A DNA stretch of 64,000 nucleotides from Chryseobacterium foetidum (GCF_025457425.1 NZ_JAMXIA010000001.1:1922001-1986000); one strand, 5' to 3'. Counted from the stretch's first letter, positions 1 to 9,636 are shown. Notes: a model not told the origin generated them from the letters alone. Translations and numbers: made by a program.

Positions 1-836
1 GCAATTAATATAATTGGCCAAATGGTTACAAGCCCCACCAACAGTTTTTGAATCAGATAAAAGCCTTCTACAAAAGCATTTTTCACATCATAAAGGAAAT
101 TAAATTTATATTTATTGTCGATGCTCTTTGTGTTGGTCACTACGATTTCTGCGATGCGAAGTTTAGGTTCTTTGATGTAAATATCAACTGTGCTGTACTT
201 CAAATTATCCGAAACATCCATGTTAGCGAGCTGCTGCAGATTTCCGTCGGACATATTTTCGTTATCTAAAGTAACCTTGTCTTTATTTGCCTTGAGTTTT
301 GAAATATTTTCTTCTGTTTTCTTGATTCTTTTGCCTTCCATTTCCGCATATTTTATGTTGGCGGTCACGTCTTCTGCATTGATTATTCTTGAATTAAGGA
401 ACAGTTTTTTGTTGTTGATTAAAGTCAAAAATTCACCCAGATTTTCTGTAGGCACGCGAACCTGCATTTTGTTTTCGGTCTGGTATTTTTTTACCAGCAT
501 AGCCTCTTCGTTTGAGGTGTTAAAAGTCTCTTCAGAAACCACATTGCTCTGAAGATTGCTGTGCGTAACGAATCCGCCAAGTTCCTGAACCGATTTTTCC
601 ATTGAGGTTGTGGCTTCATAAACATCTTTAACTTCCATGTTGACTTCAGCAGTTTTGATGAACTGTTTGTCTTTCACTTTCATGGTTGCTACAGAGGAAA
701 TATCTTTAGCAATAGCAGCAGAATCTGCATTTGCGGAAACTTCATAGTCACTTACCGTTGCTTCTCCTTTTTTGCATGAATAAATTCCCAGTAAAAGGGC
801 AGTTGCGAAGCTTAATTTAATGTAAGTCGTTTTCAT
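1..836 (-). CDS. DUF4349 family lipoprotein, C-terminus cut by window edge
   Basis: The minus strand is open from an ATG at 836 to the window edge (about 278 codons seen). The protein starts MKTTYIKLSF and has a short hydrophobic segment ending in Ser-Cys at residues 20-21, a plausible Bacteroidota lipoprotein signal. A mixed region with the pattern of DUF4349 follows (TAEVNMEVKDVYEA, ELGGFVTHSNLQ), then a coiled stretch around 160-200. A hydrophobic stretch near the edge (LLVGLVTIWPIILI) fits the C-terminal membrane segment usual in that family. Its function is unknown. It points away from the acyl-CoA dehydrogenase gene. Confidence 0.75.
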   Translation of the reverse strand, partial: MKTTYIKLSFATALLLGIYSCKKGEATVSDYEVSANADSAAIAKDISSVATMKVKDKQFIKTAEVNMEVKDVYEATTSMEKSVQELGGFVTHSNLQSNVVSEETFNTSNEEAMLVKKYQTENKMQVRVPTENLGEFLTLINNKKLFLNSRIINAEDVTANIKYAEMEGKRIKKTEENISKLKANKDKVTLDNENMSDGNLQQLANMDVSDNLKYSTVDIYIKEPKLRIAEIVVTNTKSIDNKYKFNFLYDVKNAFVEGFYLIQKLLVGLVTIWPIILI

Positions 837-1114
837 ATTCTATATTTTTTGATGTTAGCTGCATGAAGTATTACTTTTTCTATTTAAATAAAACAAACCG
901 TAATGATTTCGAAGTGCTATACGTTGCCGGATTGCTTATTTCAAAGTTGGGGCAGAAACCTTTGTAATGTTTGAAAAACCTGAGTAAAAACTTTGTAAAT
1001 AAATATTTAATCTAAAATTTTGATAATCAATAATTTGTAAAACACTACATCTCTTCTGTGTGGTATTTCGGATTGATTTTTGCTTAAATTTTACAAATCA
1101 AAACAGAAATCAAT

Positions 1115-2473
1115 ATGTCTAAAACTTTTTCCAAAATCAGAAACGCCATAGAATTGTTTAAATCGATTGATTTTGACCAGCTCAGCGAAATTTCACAAAA
1201 AGTAAATCTTCCAAAACTCATGGAAAATTTTTCCAAACTGGATGACAAACAGCTCAGCGGAATGATGAAAATGCTTGACCCGAATAAAAAAACCAGAGAG
1301 CTTCCTCCCATCAATGGCGATTTCTACGACGTTTACCATACATTAACTCCCGAACAGCGCGAAGTTCAGCAGAAAGTGAGAGATTTTATGGAAAAAGAAG
1401 TCAAACCTTTAGTGAATCATTACTGGCTTCGGGACGAATTTCCGCACGAATTGATTCCAAAATTTCAGAAACTTGATATCTGCGGCGTAACCTACGAAGG
1501 CTACGGATGTAAAGGAATGCCGTTTTTAATGGAAGGTGTCATCGCGATGGAAATGGCAAGAATTGATGCTTCGATCGCCACATTCTTTGGAGTGCAGTCT
1601 GGTCTTTCGATGGGCTCAATTTATATTTGCGGTTCGGAAGAGCAGAAACAGAAATGGCTTCCTCAAATGCAGAAATTTGAAAAAATCGGAGCGTTTGGCT
1701 TGACTGAACCTGAAGTAGGTTCCGGAGCGGCGGGTGGTTTAACAGTTACCTGCAAGAAAACTCCGGAAGGCTGGATTTTAAACGGACAGAAAAAATGGAT
1801 CGGGAACGCCACTTTTGCAGACATCATTATTATTTGGGCCAGAGATTTAGATGACGGTGAGGTGAAAGGTTTTATTGTAGAAAAAGATAATCCAGGTTAC
1901 TCGGTCGAAAAAATAAGAGGAAAAATGGCTTTGAGAATTGTTCAAAATGGTTTGATTACATTGAAAGATTGTGTTGTCACTGAAGAAAACCGTTTACAGA
2001 ATGCCAATTCGTTCAAAGACACCGCAAAAGTTTTGAGAATGACACGAGCCGGCGTTGCCTGGATGGCGACAGGATGTGCAAGAGGTGCTTACGAAAGTGC
2101 TTTGGACTATACAAGAACCAGAGAACAGTTCGGAAAACCTATTGCTTCATTCCAAATGATTCAGGGACATCTGGTGGAGATGCTTTCTAACCTTACCGCT
2201 ATGCAGACGATGGTTTTCAGGCTTTCTGAAATGCAGGATGAAGGTACTTTAAAAGATGAGCACGCTTCCCTCGCAAAAGTTTTCTGTACATTAAGAACAA
2301 GAGATGTCGTTTCCAGAGCTCGTGAAGTGATGGGCGGAAACGGAATTCTGCTTGAATACGATGTCGCAAGATTCGTAGCAGACGCAGAAGCGATCTATTC
2401 TTACGAAGGAACAAAAGAAATCAACTCACTGATTGTGGGCCGTTCAATTACAGGTTTCAGCGCATTTGTGTAA
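1115..2473 (+). CDS. Acyl-CoA dehydrogenase, glutaryl-CoA dehydrogenase-like
   Basis: This is a 452-aa flavin-dependent acyl-CoA dehydrogenase. The core matches the glutaryl-CoA dehydrogenase branch: the FGLTEPEVGSG flavin/substrate loop, WIGNATFADIIIIWAR, and a C-terminal YEGTKEINSLIVGR block whose Glu431 aligns with the catalytic base of human GCDH (YEGTHDIHALILGR). About 60 N-terminal residues, helical and charged, precede the usual domain start, so the protein is longer than the ~390-aa core. The likely role is alpha,beta-dehydrogenation (possibly with decarboxylation) of an acyl-CoA in lysine/tryptophan or fatty-acid catabolism. The exact substrate cannot be fixed from sequence. It is monocistronic and convergent with doxX. 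Confidence 0.9.
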   Translation: MSKTFSKIRNAIELFKSIDFDQLSEISQKVNLPKLMENFSKLDDKQLSGMMKMLDPNKKTRELPPINGDFYDVYHTLTPEQREVQQKVRDFMEKEVKPLVNHYWLRDEFPHELIPKFQKLDICGVTYEGYGCKGMPFLMEGVIAMEMARIDASIATFFGVQSGLSMGSIYICGSEEQKQKWLPQMQKFEKIGAFGLTEPEVGSGAAGGLTVTCKKTPEGWILNGQKKWIGNATFADIIIIWARDLDDGEVKGFIVEKDNPGYSVEKIRGKMALRIVQNGLITLKDCVVTEENRLQNANSFKDTAKVLRMTRAGVAWMATGCARGAYESALDYTRTREQFGKPIASFQMIQGHLVEMLSNLTAMQTMVFRLSEMQDEGTLKDEHASLAKVFCTLRTRDVVSRAREVMGGNGILLEYDVARFVADAEAIYSYEGTKEINSLIVGRSITGFSAFV

Positions 2474-2482
2474 AGGTCAATA

Positions 2483-2554
2483 GTGAATTGTGAGTTTTGC
2501 TCGCAAGTGAATTAAATATTGACGAGCCAAGCGAATTCACAATTCACAATTCAC
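2483..2554. repeat. Inverted repeat between convergent genes
   Basis: GTGAATTGTGA at 2483-2493 is the reverse complement of TCACAATTCAC, which occurs twice in overlap at 2537-2547 and 2544-2554. A smaller inner stem is possible (GCTCG 2499-2503 with CGAGC 2523-2527). The element fills the space between two convergent genes and could act as a bidirectional terminator. Its 7-nt periodic sequence looks like the short dispersed repeats common in flavobacterial intergenic DNA. Confidence 0.5.
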
Positions 2555-2558
2555 ATTC

Positions 2559-2936
2559 CTATTTCAGCAAAGCTTTATATTTCTCTTTGTTATCAGCAAT
2601 CATCCAAAGATTGATTAAAAACAAAACTCCGGCAATTGACATTCCTGTCGTTGATTTGTCGATAGTGAAAACGTGAAGAATAATTCCGACCATTACCGGA
2701 AAGATCACAATAGCACCCAAAGCCCGTGTTTTTGGGAAGATGAACAGTAATCCGCCAATAATTTCTACTGCTCCTACCAAAGGCATCAGCCAGTGCAATT
2801 TGTTGAACGCATCAAAAATCTTCATCTGTTCCGGAGTGATTTCCGGCATCGGCATGTAGTGTAGGAACTTGTCTAAGCCGGCGTTGACAAACATAAGCCC
2901 GAAAAGCAGGCAGATAATAAATTTTACGATTTTCAT
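2559..2936 (-). CDS. DoxX family membrane protein
   Basis: This 125-aa protein has four predicted hydrophobic segments (about 1-20, 46-66, 70-92 and 98-115). The pattern is DoxX-like: FVNAGLDKFLHY, LVGAVEIIGGLLFIFPKTRALGAIVIFPVMVGIILHVF. DoxX-family proteins are small inner-membrane proteins often linked to redox or thiol stress, and no reaction can be assigned here. The gene is divergent from the AraC-type regulator, which makes that regulator a candidate controller. Confidence 0.8.
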   Translation of the reverse strand: MKIVKFIICLLFGLMFVNAGLDKFLHYMPMPEITPEQMKIFDAFNKLHWLMPLVGAVEIIGGLLFIFPKTRALGAIVIFPVMVGIILHVFTIDKSTTGMSIAGVLFLINLWMIADNKEKYKALLK

Positions 2937-2952
2937 GATTGATCATTTTAAT

Positions 2953-2960
2953 CAAATTTA
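2953..2960 (-). promoter_or_regulatory. -7 element of the doxX promoter
   Basis: The minus strand reads TAAATTTG, an exact match to the Bacteroidota sigma-A -7 consensus TAnnTTTG, 16 nt before the doxX start codon. No convincing -33 TTTG lies at the right distance, and the region is AT-rich, so chance occurrence is possible. Confidence 0.35.
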
Positions 2961-3031
2961 AACAAAATTTTAATCCAAAAATTCATAACAAAACTCATAT
3001 TTTAATTTTTATTATTTTTAATTATTCTAAT

Positions 3032-3039
3032 TAAATTTG
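3032..3039 (+). promoter_or_regulatory. -7 element of the araC-like promoter
   Basis: TAAATTTG matches TAnnTTTG exactly. Its last base is the first base of a possible GTG start at 3039, so if this promoter is used translation must begin downstream, at the ATG at 3063. Confidence 0.35.
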
Positions 3040-3062
3040 TGGTAGATTTCACAGAAAAGAAA

Positions 3063-3911
3063 ATGCCATCAGAAACTAATCTACCTTTTTTCAAAAACGA
3101 AAACATCTCCGTAAACATTGGTGGATTAGATAATGAATACCAAATCGAAACCGAAAACTGCTTCAATCTTGTGTTTTTTCTGAGCTCCAATATAAGTCTT
3201 GAAGCAGATGATATTCATTCTGAAATTTCGATTAAAAAAAATTCTTATATTCTTCATTACAGTTTCTCTAAAAAAACCGCGAAACTGATTTCAACAAGCA
3301 GTTCTGCAATGGAATTTCTACATATTCAGTTTGAATATTCCTATATTTCAAATCTTTTGGATCCTCAAGAAAGTAAAGAAAACAAAAGTATTTTGGACAG
3401 GATGATTAAAAATCAGTTTATATTATTAAATCATTCAGAACCTCCAAAAATCACTGTTGAAATGCACATGATTATTAAGGAAATCACAGAAAGTTCTAAG
3501 AAAGGGGTTTTACAGAAACTCTTAATTGAAGCCAAAATTATAAAACTTCTCATGCTTATTTTTGAGCAATTCAGCGAATATAAAAACATTCCTACTACTG
3601 AAAATACTGCTCAGATAACAAAAAGTTTTATTGATAAATATTACGCACAGCAGATCAGCACACTTGATATTGCACTACAATTGGGTTTAAATGAAACTAA
3701 AATAAGGTCTGAATTTAAATCTGAATATAAACTTACAATTTCAGAATACATCAATGAACTCAGAATGTTGAAAGCCAGAAAAATGATTGTTAACAGAGAA
3801 TTTCTCATTAAAGAAATAGCATCGGAATGCGGCTATGAGTACGTACCCAATTTCAGCCGTGCATTTAAAAAGAAATATGGAATTTCACCTGATAAACTGA
3901 GGAATATTTAA
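3063..3911 (+). CDS. AraC family transcriptional regulator
   Basis: The protein has about 282 residues. The C-terminal ~100 residues form the AraC/XylS double helix-turn-helix (ISTLDIALQLGLNETKIRSEFK, then LMVNREFLIKEIASECGYEYVPNFSRAFKKKYGISPDKLR), with the typical second-HTH signature near the C-terminus. The N-terminal part has no clear cupin motif, so the effector is unknown. An in-frame GTG lies at 3039, but it overlaps a -7-like element, so I chose the ATG at 3063, which follows an A-rich stretch. It is transcribed divergently from doxX. Confidence 0.85.
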   Translation: MPSETNLPFFKNENISVNIGGLDNEYQIETENCFNLVFFLSSNISLEADDIHSEISIKKNSYILHYSFSKKTAKLISTSSSAMEFLHIQFEYSYISNLLDPQESKENKSILDRMIKNQFILLNHSEPPKITVEMHMIIKEITESSKKGVLQKLLIEAKIIKLLMLIFEQFSEYKNIPTTENTAQITKSFIDKYYAQQISTLDIALQLGLNETKIRSEFKSEYKLTISEYINELRMLKARKMIVNREFLIKEIASECGYEYVPNFSRAFKKKYGISPDKLRNI

Positions 3912-3920
3912 ATAAAAAGA

Positions 3921-3947
3921 AAAACCACCGTAAAAAACAGTGGTTTT
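3921..3947. terminator. Bidirectional terminator hairpin
   Basis: AAAACCAC (3921-3928) pairs with GTGGTTTT (3940-3947) around an 11-nt loop. The A and T tracts at the two ends let it work in both directions between the convergent araC-like gene and the small membrane-protein gene. Confidence 0.7.
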
Positions 3948-4013
3948 AAATATATGTTGTTTTGCTTTGATAGTCCTTTCTCCGAATTCAGGGGAAAAAG
4001 AACTGACAATCAA

Positions 4014-4301
4014 TTAATGATGTCCGTGACTTCCGTGGCTATCGTGAACAAAAGGACCGTGACCTTTAGGTGAGTTGTAAACAACTTCTACACCTTCCTG
4101 CTCATAAAGCATTTTGCTTCTGATTTTCTCAGGGTCGAAAGGCTTTACTTTTCCGAAATATTCTTTCAAACCTTCAGTTAACCAAAGGGGAATAATAAAA
4201 CCGAAAAACATTATAATACACCAAAACCCGACAAGCAACATACAAACGAAGTAAACTGTCCAGATGAATTGGTAAAACGGCCAAAATGCTGATAACATCA
4301 T
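4014..4301 (-). CDS. Small membrane protein with histidine-rich tail
   Basis: I do not recognise this 95-aa protein. The N-terminal half is hydrophobic with one or two membrane segments (about 8-40). The C-terminus carries six histidines in the last 20 residues (GHGPFVHDSHGSHGHH), which could bind metal. It lies 98 bp downstream of the class I fumarase on the same strand and may be its last operon member. A convergent terminator follows. The double Met at the start leaves a one-codon uncertainty. Confidence 0.6.
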   Translation of the reverse strand: MMLSAFWPFYQFIWTVYFVCMLLVGFWCIIMFFGFIIPLWLTEGLKEYFGKVKPFDPEKIRSKMLYEQEGVEVVYNSPKGHGPFVHDSHGSHGHH

Positions 4302-4399
4302 GATTCTTTTCTTAAAGATTTACGCAAAAATAGAACATTTTTACCTCTTAGGCAAAACATGAAAGCTGATTTTTGCTATTTATTTTAAATTTAAACTAA

Positions 4400-6007
4400 T
4401 TAATGTGCCAAATCTGCGAAGAAGTCATTGCCTTTATCGTCAGTTATGATGAACGCAGGGAAGTCTTTCACCTCAATTTTTCTTACTGCTTCCATTCCTA
4501 ATTCCGGGAAATCAACAACCTCAACAGACAAAATATTGTCTTTCGCCAAAATTGCAGCCGGTCCGCCGATTGAACCGATGTAGAAACCGCCGTATTTATT
4601 ACAAGCATTGGTTACATCAGCAGTTCTGTTTCCTTTTGCCAACATCACCATACTTCCTCCGTGACTCTGGAATTCGTCTACGTAAACATCCATTCTTCCC
4701 GCAGTTGTCGGTCCGAAACTTCCTGAAGCCATTCCTTCCGGTGTTTTCGCAGGACCCGCGTAGTAAATTGGGTGGTTTTTGAAGTATTCAGGCATCGGCT
4801 TTCCTGCATCCAATAATTCTTTGATTTTTGCATGAGCAATATCTCTGGCAACAATTAAAGTTCCGTTTAATTTTAATCTTGTTTTGATAGGATATTTTGA
4901 AAGTTCAGCTAAAATTTCAGGCATTGGCTTGTTCAGATCGATTTCTACGGCTTCTTCCAAATGTGGCGGCGTTGCAGGTAAAAATCTTTTCGGATCCTGC
5001 TCCAATTGCTCTAAGAAAATTCCGTCTTTGGTAATTTTCCCTTTGATATTTCTGTCTGCTGAACAGGAAACTCCCATTCCTACCGGACAAGAAGCTGCGT
5101 GACGAGGCAATCTGATTACTCTCACGTCGTGCGTTAAATATTTTCCGCCAAACTGAGCACCAATAGCACTTTCCTGACAGATTTTCTGAACTTTTGCTTC
5201 CCACTCCAAATCTCTGAATGCCTGTCCGGCCTCATTTCCTTCTGTCGGAAGATTGTCATAATATTTTGCAGAAGCTTTTTTCACTGCAGCCAAATTCGCT
5301 TCAGCTGAAGTTCCACCAATTACCAAAGCCAGGTGATAAGGCGGGCAGGCAGCTGTTCCCAAATCTGAAATTCTTTCTTTCACAAAAGCTTCCAAAGACT
5401 TTTCGTTCAATAAAGATTTCGTTTTCTGATAAAGGAAAGTTTTGTTGGCAGAACCTCCACCTTTCGTCAGGAATAAAAATTCGTAGTAATTTCCTTTTTT
5501 AGCATAGATATCAATCTGCGCCGGAAGATTGGAACCTGAATTTTTCTCATCAAACATCGTTAGAGGAACAACCTGAGAATATCTTAGGTTTCTTTTTTGG
5601 TAAGTATTGTAAATTCCTTTGCTTAAATATTCGCCGTCTTCAACGCCAGTGTACACATTTTCACCTTTTTTTCCCATCACGATCGCCGTTCCGGTATCTT
5701 GGCAAGAAGGTAAAGCACCTTCCACAGCAACTGCTGCATTTTGAAGTAAGTTGTAAGCAACAAATCTGTCGTTATCGGTTGCTTCAGGATCATCAATAAT
5801 TCTTCTTAAACTTTCCAAATGTGAAGAACGAAGCATGAAAGAAACATCTGCCATAGCTTCTTCAGCAAGAAGTTCCAGACCTTTCGGGTCGATGGTTAAA
5901 ATTTCTCTTTCGCCATGCTGCTCCACTTTCACATAGTCTGAAGTCAATTTTTTATAAACCGTATCATCTTTCAAAATTGGATACGGATCCTGATATCTAA
6001 AATCCAT
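4400..6007 (-). CDS. fumA: Fumarate hydratase class I (iron-sulfur)
   Basis: This 535-aa single-chain class I fumarase interconverts fumarate and malate in the TCA cycle. Cys102 (SCQDTGTA), Cys221 (TAACPPYH) and Cys315 (GVSCSADRN) sit at a constant offset of -3 from the E. coli FumA [4Fe-4S] ligands Cys105, Cys224 and Cys318. The alpha part ([10 protein letters not shown]) and C-terminal beta part ([12 protein letters not shown]) are both present, so it is full length. It is divergent from a class II fumarase gene 302 bp away. Class I enzymes are sensitive to oxygen and superoxide, so the pair could serve different redox or iron states. Confidence 0.95.
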   Translation of the reverse strand: MDFRYQDPYPILKDDTVYKKLTSDYVKVEQHGEREILTIDPKGLELLAEEAMADVSFMLRSSHLESLRRIIDDPEATDNDRFVAYNLLQNAAVAVEGALPSCQDTGTAIVMGKKGENVYTGVEDGEYLSKGIYNTYQKRNLRYSQVVPLTMFDEKNSGSNLPAQIDIYAKKGNYYEFLFLTKGGGSANKTFLYQKTKSLLNEKSLEAFVKERISDLGTAACPPYHLALVIGGTSAEANLAAVKKASAKYYDNLPTEGNEAGQAFRDLEWEAKVQKICQESAIGAQFGGKYLTHDVRVIRLPRHAASCPVGMGVSCSADRNIKGKITKDGIFLEQLEQDPKRFLPATPPHLEEAVEIDLNKPMPEILAELSKYPIKTRLKLNGTLIVARDIAHAKIKELLDAGKPMPEYFKNHPIYYAGPAKTPEGMASGSFGPTTAGRMDVYVDEFQSHGGSMVMLAKGNRTADVTNACNKYGGFYIGSIGGPAAILAKDNILSVEVVDFPELGMEAVRKIEVKDFPAFIITDDKGNDFFADLAH

Positions 6008-6027
6008 TTACTTTCTATTTTCGGTGC

Positions 6028-6035
6028 AAAAATAA
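6028..6035 (-). promoter_or_regulatory. -7 element of the class I fumarase promoter
   Basis: The minus strand reads TATTTTTG, an exact TAnnTTTG match, 20 nt before the start codon, which suits a short leader. No clear -33 element is seen. Confidence 0.4.
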
Positions 6036-6183
6036 AACATCGTGAAAAAAGCATGAGTAAAATCAATGATTTAGATACGTATTTATAATGATTATAAATT
6101 GCGGGGTTGTTTTACATTGTTTAACTTTATAGAAACTTTAAAGTCACAAAAGTTTTTGATGCTGTTTATTTAAGTTTAATAAA

Positions 6184-6227
6184 GATCTTGTATAAGATCA
6201 CAATAGTTTTAAAAATCTAAGATTTTT
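6184..6227. promoter_or_regulatory. Two palindromes between divergent fumarase genes
   Basis: In the 302-bp space between the fumarase genes, GATCTT-gtat-AAGATC occupies 6184-6199, and AAAAATCT-a-AGATTTTT occupies 6211-6227. Both are perfect apart from their centres and lie 80-125 bp upstream of fumC. They could be operators or weak hairpins. Apart from these and the -7 element at 6028, I see nothing else in this space. Confidence 0.35.
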
Positions 6228-6309
6228 ACTTTGCGAACTTTAAATTTTATTATTACATCTTTAAATTAAAGCACTAGCCTTTTGTAGTTAACTAAATTTT
6301 TCAATCACA

Positions 6310-7704
6310 ATGAATTACAGAATAGAAAAAGACACCATGGGTGAAGTGCAGGTTCCTGCAGACAAATTTTGGGGCGCACAGACAGAACGTTCAAGAAACA
6401 ATTTCAAAATCGGCCCCGAAGGTTCAATGCCTCATGAAATTATCGAAGCATTTGCTTATTTAAAAAAAGCTGCGGCATTTACGAACACCGACTTGGGAGT
6501 TCTTCCCGCAGAAAAAAGAGATATGATCGGCAAGGTTTGCGACGAAATTTTAGAGGGCAAATTGAATGATCAGTTTCCTTTGGTCATCTGGCAAACAGGC
6601 TCGGGAACACAGTCAAATATGAATGTGAATGAAGTGATTGCCAACCGTTCTCACTTTAATGCTGGCGGAAACTTAGGCGACAAAACTGAAGTTCACCCTA
6701 ATGACGATGTGAATAAATCTCAGTCGTCCAACGACACCTATCCAACCGCGATGCACATCGCTGCTTACAAAAAAGTAGTTGAAGTTACAATTCCTGCAGT
6801 TGAGAAACTAAAAAATACGTTGAACGAAAAAGCAGTTCAGTTTAAAGACATTGTAAAAATCGGGAGAACGCATTTGATGGATGCTACGCCACTGACTTTA
6901 GGTCAGGAGTTTTCAGGATATGTTGCCCAGTTGAACTACGGAATTAAAGCTTTAAAAAACACATTACCCCATCTTTCTGAGTTGGCTTTGGGCGGAACAG
7001 CTGTGGGAACAGGTTTAAATACACCCCAAGGCTATGATGTGAAAGTAGCTGAATATATTGCAAAATTCACCAATCTCCCTTTTGTAACGGCAGAAAATAA
7101 ATTTGAAGCTTTGGCTGCTCATGATGCAATCGTAGAATCTCACGGCGCGTTGAAGCAATTGGCGGTTTCTTTATACAAGATTGCTCAGGATATCAGGTTA
7201 ATGGCTTCGGGACCACGTTCAGGAATTGGTGAAATTCATATTCCGGAAAACGAGCCTGGTTCTTCGATTATGCCTGGAAAAGTAAATCCTACACAGAATG
7301 AAGCTTTAACGATGGTTTGTGCTCAGGTTTTAGGTAATGACACCACAATTTCTTTTGCGGGAACTCAAGGGAATTATGAACTGAATGTTTTCAAACCGGT
7401 CATGGCTTACAATTTCTTACAGTCCGCACAACTGATTGCTGATGCCTGCATTTCATTTAATGATCATTGTGCTGTTGGCATTGAACCGAATCATGAGAGA
7501 ATTAAAGAGTTAGTTGATAAATCTTTGATGCTGGTCACGGCTTTGAACACGCATATCGGTTATGAAAATGCTGCAAAAATTGCAAAAACCGCTCACAAAA
7601 ACGGAACGACTTTAAAAGAAGAAGCAATTAACCTTGGTTTTGTCACTTCTGAACAGTTTGATGAGTGGGTAAAACCTGAGGATATGGTGGGAAGTTTGAA
7701 ATAG
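6310..7704 (+). CDS. fumC: Fumarate hydratase class II
   Basis: This 464-aa protein belongs to the fumarase/aspartase superfamily and catalyses fumarate hydration without a metal cluster. The signature [11 protein letters not shown] lies at 317-327, with catalytic Ser318 in the mobile loop, and the catalytic-site His188 is in [18 protein letters not shown] residues ([10 protein letters not shown], 97-106) and NDTYPTAMH are also intact. The length is normal for FumC. The gene faces away from the class I enzyme and ends at a strong bidirectional terminator. Confidence 0.96.
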   Translation: MNYRIEKDTMGEVQVPADKFWGAQTERSRNNFKIGPEGSMPHEIIEAFAYLKKAAAFTNTDLGVLPAEKRDMIGKVCDEILEGKLNDQFPLVIWQTGSGTQSNMNVNEVIANRSHFNAGGNLGDKTEVHPNDDVNKSQSSNDTYPTAMHIAAYKKVVEVTIPAVEKLKNTLNEKAVQFKDIVKIGRTHLMDATPLTLGQEFSGYVAQLNYGIKALKNTLPHLSELALGGTAVGTGLNTPQGYDVKVAEYIAKFTNLPFVTAENKFEALAAHDAIVESHGALKQLAVSLYKIAQDIRLMASGPRSGIGEIHIPENEPGSSIMPGKVNPTQNEALTMVCAQVLGNDTTISFAGTQGNYELNVFKPVMAYNFLQSAQLIADACISFNDHCAVGIEPNHERIKELVDKSLMLVTALNTHIGYENAAKIAKTAHKNGTTLKEEAINLGFVTSEQFDEWVKPEDMVGSLK

Positions 7705-7734
7705 AATATCGCTCACGAATTACATGGAATATTG

Positions 7735-7876
7735 CCCACAGATCGCACAGATTTTCACAGATTTTAGATCTGCTCAATTTGCATAATCTGCGTGAGATGA
7801 AAGCATTATATATTCAAATATTCAATAGATTTTTCTACCTACACCTCTGTGCAAATCTGTGAAATCTGTGGGAGAT
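7735..7876. repeat. Inverted CACAGATTT-type repeats
   Basis: A run of ACAGATTTT-like 10-mers (7735-7766, beginning CCCACAGAT) is matched by an inverted run on the far side (7847-7876, ending ATCTGTGGG). About 80 nt with a smaller internal AATCTG motif lies between them. This looks like a dispersed flavobacterial intergenic repeat. It could form a long imperfect hairpin in the fumC 3' region. Confidence 0.5.
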
Positions 7877-7896
7877 AAAAATTTAAATAATTGATA

Positions 7897-7931
7897 AAAA
7901 CTCCGTGGAAAATAAATTTCTACGGAGTTTT
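7897..7931. terminator. Strong bidirectional terminator
   Basis: AAAACTCCGT (7897-7906) pairs perfectly with ACGGAGTTTT (7922-7931), and the stem extends through GGAAA/TTTC around a 5-6 nt loop. It separates convergent fumC and the outer-membrane protein gene. Confidence 0.85.
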
Positions 7932-7956
7932 CTGTTAAATATAAATGTGAAAAATC

Positions 7957-8994
7957 TTACCAACCTAAAGCAATTCCGAAAACCAAAGCTTTGTCGTTTT
8001 CAAAATAAGAATCTTTGAAGAAATTGCTGAAATCTCTTTTAACGAAAACACTTAAGTTATCATAAGAAACCGTGAACTGAGCGCCATAAACAAATGGATT
8101 GACCTGATAATTGGAACGGTCTCTGAAACTTTGAGAATCTCCTTTAACGATATTATTAGTTGACATTCTTACACCGCCATAAACGTTCGCAGTCATTCTC
8201 AAACCGTCTGAATAAGGTCTGTACTGAACATCCATTCCGGCATTTTTAATTTTAGAAAAATTATACTGAAATCCGAAAGGAACCATCAAATAACCTGTTC
8301 TTAATTTAGACTTATCTAAACTTCCTTCATATTTTGCCAACATCACATCGCTGTTTTGTTTCGCAAAAATCATATTATTGTCCGGACGAACTGTTCTCCA
8401 TGAAAACCCCAGACCTGAAATCAATCCCCAAGGGCTCGTTCTGCTGAACTGGTAATTGAATTTTAAACCAAACTCCAGATTGTTGGCGTAGCCTAAATTT
8501 TTATCTAAATCATTATCCGGTTTATCATTCGTCAGCGTCATGATTCCGTAAGCAAAATAGCCTTCAAGGTTTTTTGTCGGACGGTATTTTTTGAGCAATT
8601 GTGATTTTAATTCTTCGTTTGAGGTTACGTCAGAATTTAAAAGAGAATATCTCACCTGCTTTTGGATGACCTGATCCAAATCAAAACCCAAAGCTTCAAT
8701 TTTTGTATCTATTTTATCCGAATAGCTGTCGGCAATTTGCGCTTTCTGTCTGTCGAATTCAGCTTTATCTAAATTTTTTGCCTGAAGAACTAATAATTCG
8801 CTTTCCATCAGCTTCTTTTCTTCCTGAATAATTGCGTTGATCTTTACTGCGTATTCTTCTACTTTCTCTTTAACAATCGGGCTTACAGTGGTGTCTTCTT
8901 TAGACTGAAGGTTGATTCCCAACGCTTTTTTCTGTGCACTAACCGTCGTTGCAACAAGGCACAACATTCCTGTGATGATAAATTTCTTAATCAT
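7957..8994 (-). CDS. Outer membrane beta-barrel protein with N-terminal coiled coil
   Basis: The protein has 345 aa. A Sec signal peptide (MIKKFIITGMLCLVATTVSAQ) precedes a charged helical stretch (about 35-115) likely to be coiled coil. Alternating beta strands then run to a C-terminal GIALGW, and an aromatic last residue is typical of outer-membrane barrels. The family is not recognised more precisely. It is the third gene after an ECF sigma factor and its likely anti-sigma protein, 30 bp downstream of the latter, so it is a plausible target or sensor of that system. Confidence 0.7.
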   Translation of the reverse strand: MIKKFIITGMLCLVATTVSAQKKALGINLQSKEDTTVSPIVKEKVEEYAVKINAIIQEEKKLMESELLVLQAKNLDKAEFDRQKAQIADSYSDKIDTKIEALGFDLDQVIQKQVRYSLLNSDVTSNEELKSQLLKKYRPTKNLEGYFAYGIMTLTNDKPDNDLDKNLGYANNLEFGLKFNYQFSRTSPWGLISGLGFSWRTVRPDNNMIFAKQNSDVMLAKYEGSLDKSKLRTGYLMVPFGFQYNFSKIKNAGMDVQYRPYSDGLRMTANVYGGVRMSTNNIVKGDSQSFRDRSNYQVNPFVYGAQFTVSYDNLSVFVKRDFSNFFKDSYFENDKALVFGIALGW

Positions 8995-9024
8995 GATATT
9001 ATTATTTTTTAGTTTAAAATTGAA

Positions 9025-9636
9025 TTATTTATTGTTCAGATCGATGGTTGCGACATTGCTGCCGTCTTTGGATTTTTCGATAACATCTTTATGCTCGATT
9101 GAGAAAAGTAAGGTTGAAGAATCAACGAATTTCTTTTTCTTTTTCACCTGTACAGAATCGGATTTTGCCATGATTTTCGCAGGCTGATTCTGAATAATGA
9201 TTTGAGAAGCAACTTCCGAAGGATTTTCTTTGATAAGTGGCAGATTGCTTTGAGTCTGAATTTCCTGCACTGTTTTTTCCTGCGAAGGAATATTTTTAGT
9301 CTCAGCCAATTTTTCTTCTTCTTTTTCAGAAATAATTTCATTTGAATTAATTTCCTCTGATTCTACCGGATTATCCTGTTTTTGAGAAGGTATATTTACC
9401 GTATCAGCCAGTTGTGATTTTGGATCTGCATCATTATTAAAAAATAAAACCGCTCCCAAACCAAAGATTACAACAAAACACGCAGCCAGATAAACCCAGT
9501 TCAATTTAGATTTTCCGGAAACAGAATTTTCAGTCTGAGCCTGAATTTCTGCCCACAAATCTCTTGAAGGAGTAAGCTCTCTTTCGTCGATTTGTTTTTT
9601 GAATTGTTTTTCAAAATTATTATTAAACGAGTTCAT
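9025..9636 (-). CDS. Probable membrane-bound anti-sigma factor
   Basis: This 203-aa protein has a soluble N-terminus (1-45, beginning MNSFNNNFEKQFKKQIDERE), one membrane segment (about 47-65, VYLAACFVVIFGLGAVLFF) and a long low-complexity periplasmic part rich in Glu, Gln and Ser. This topology, and the 14-nt overlap with the upstream ECF sigma gene, fit an anti-sigma factor. No ZAS zinc motif is visible. The call rests mainly on context and topology. Confidence 0.6.
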   Translation of the reverse strand: MNSFNNNFEKQFKKQIDERELTPSRDLWAEIQAQTENSVSGKSKLNWVYLAACFVVIFGLGAVLFFNNDADPKSQLADTVNIPSQKQDNPVESEEINSNEIISEKEEEKLAETKNIPSQEKTVQEIQTQSNLPLIKENPSEVASQIIIQNQPAKIMAKSDSVQVKKKKKFVDSSTLLFSIEHKDVIEKSKDGSNVATIDLNNK

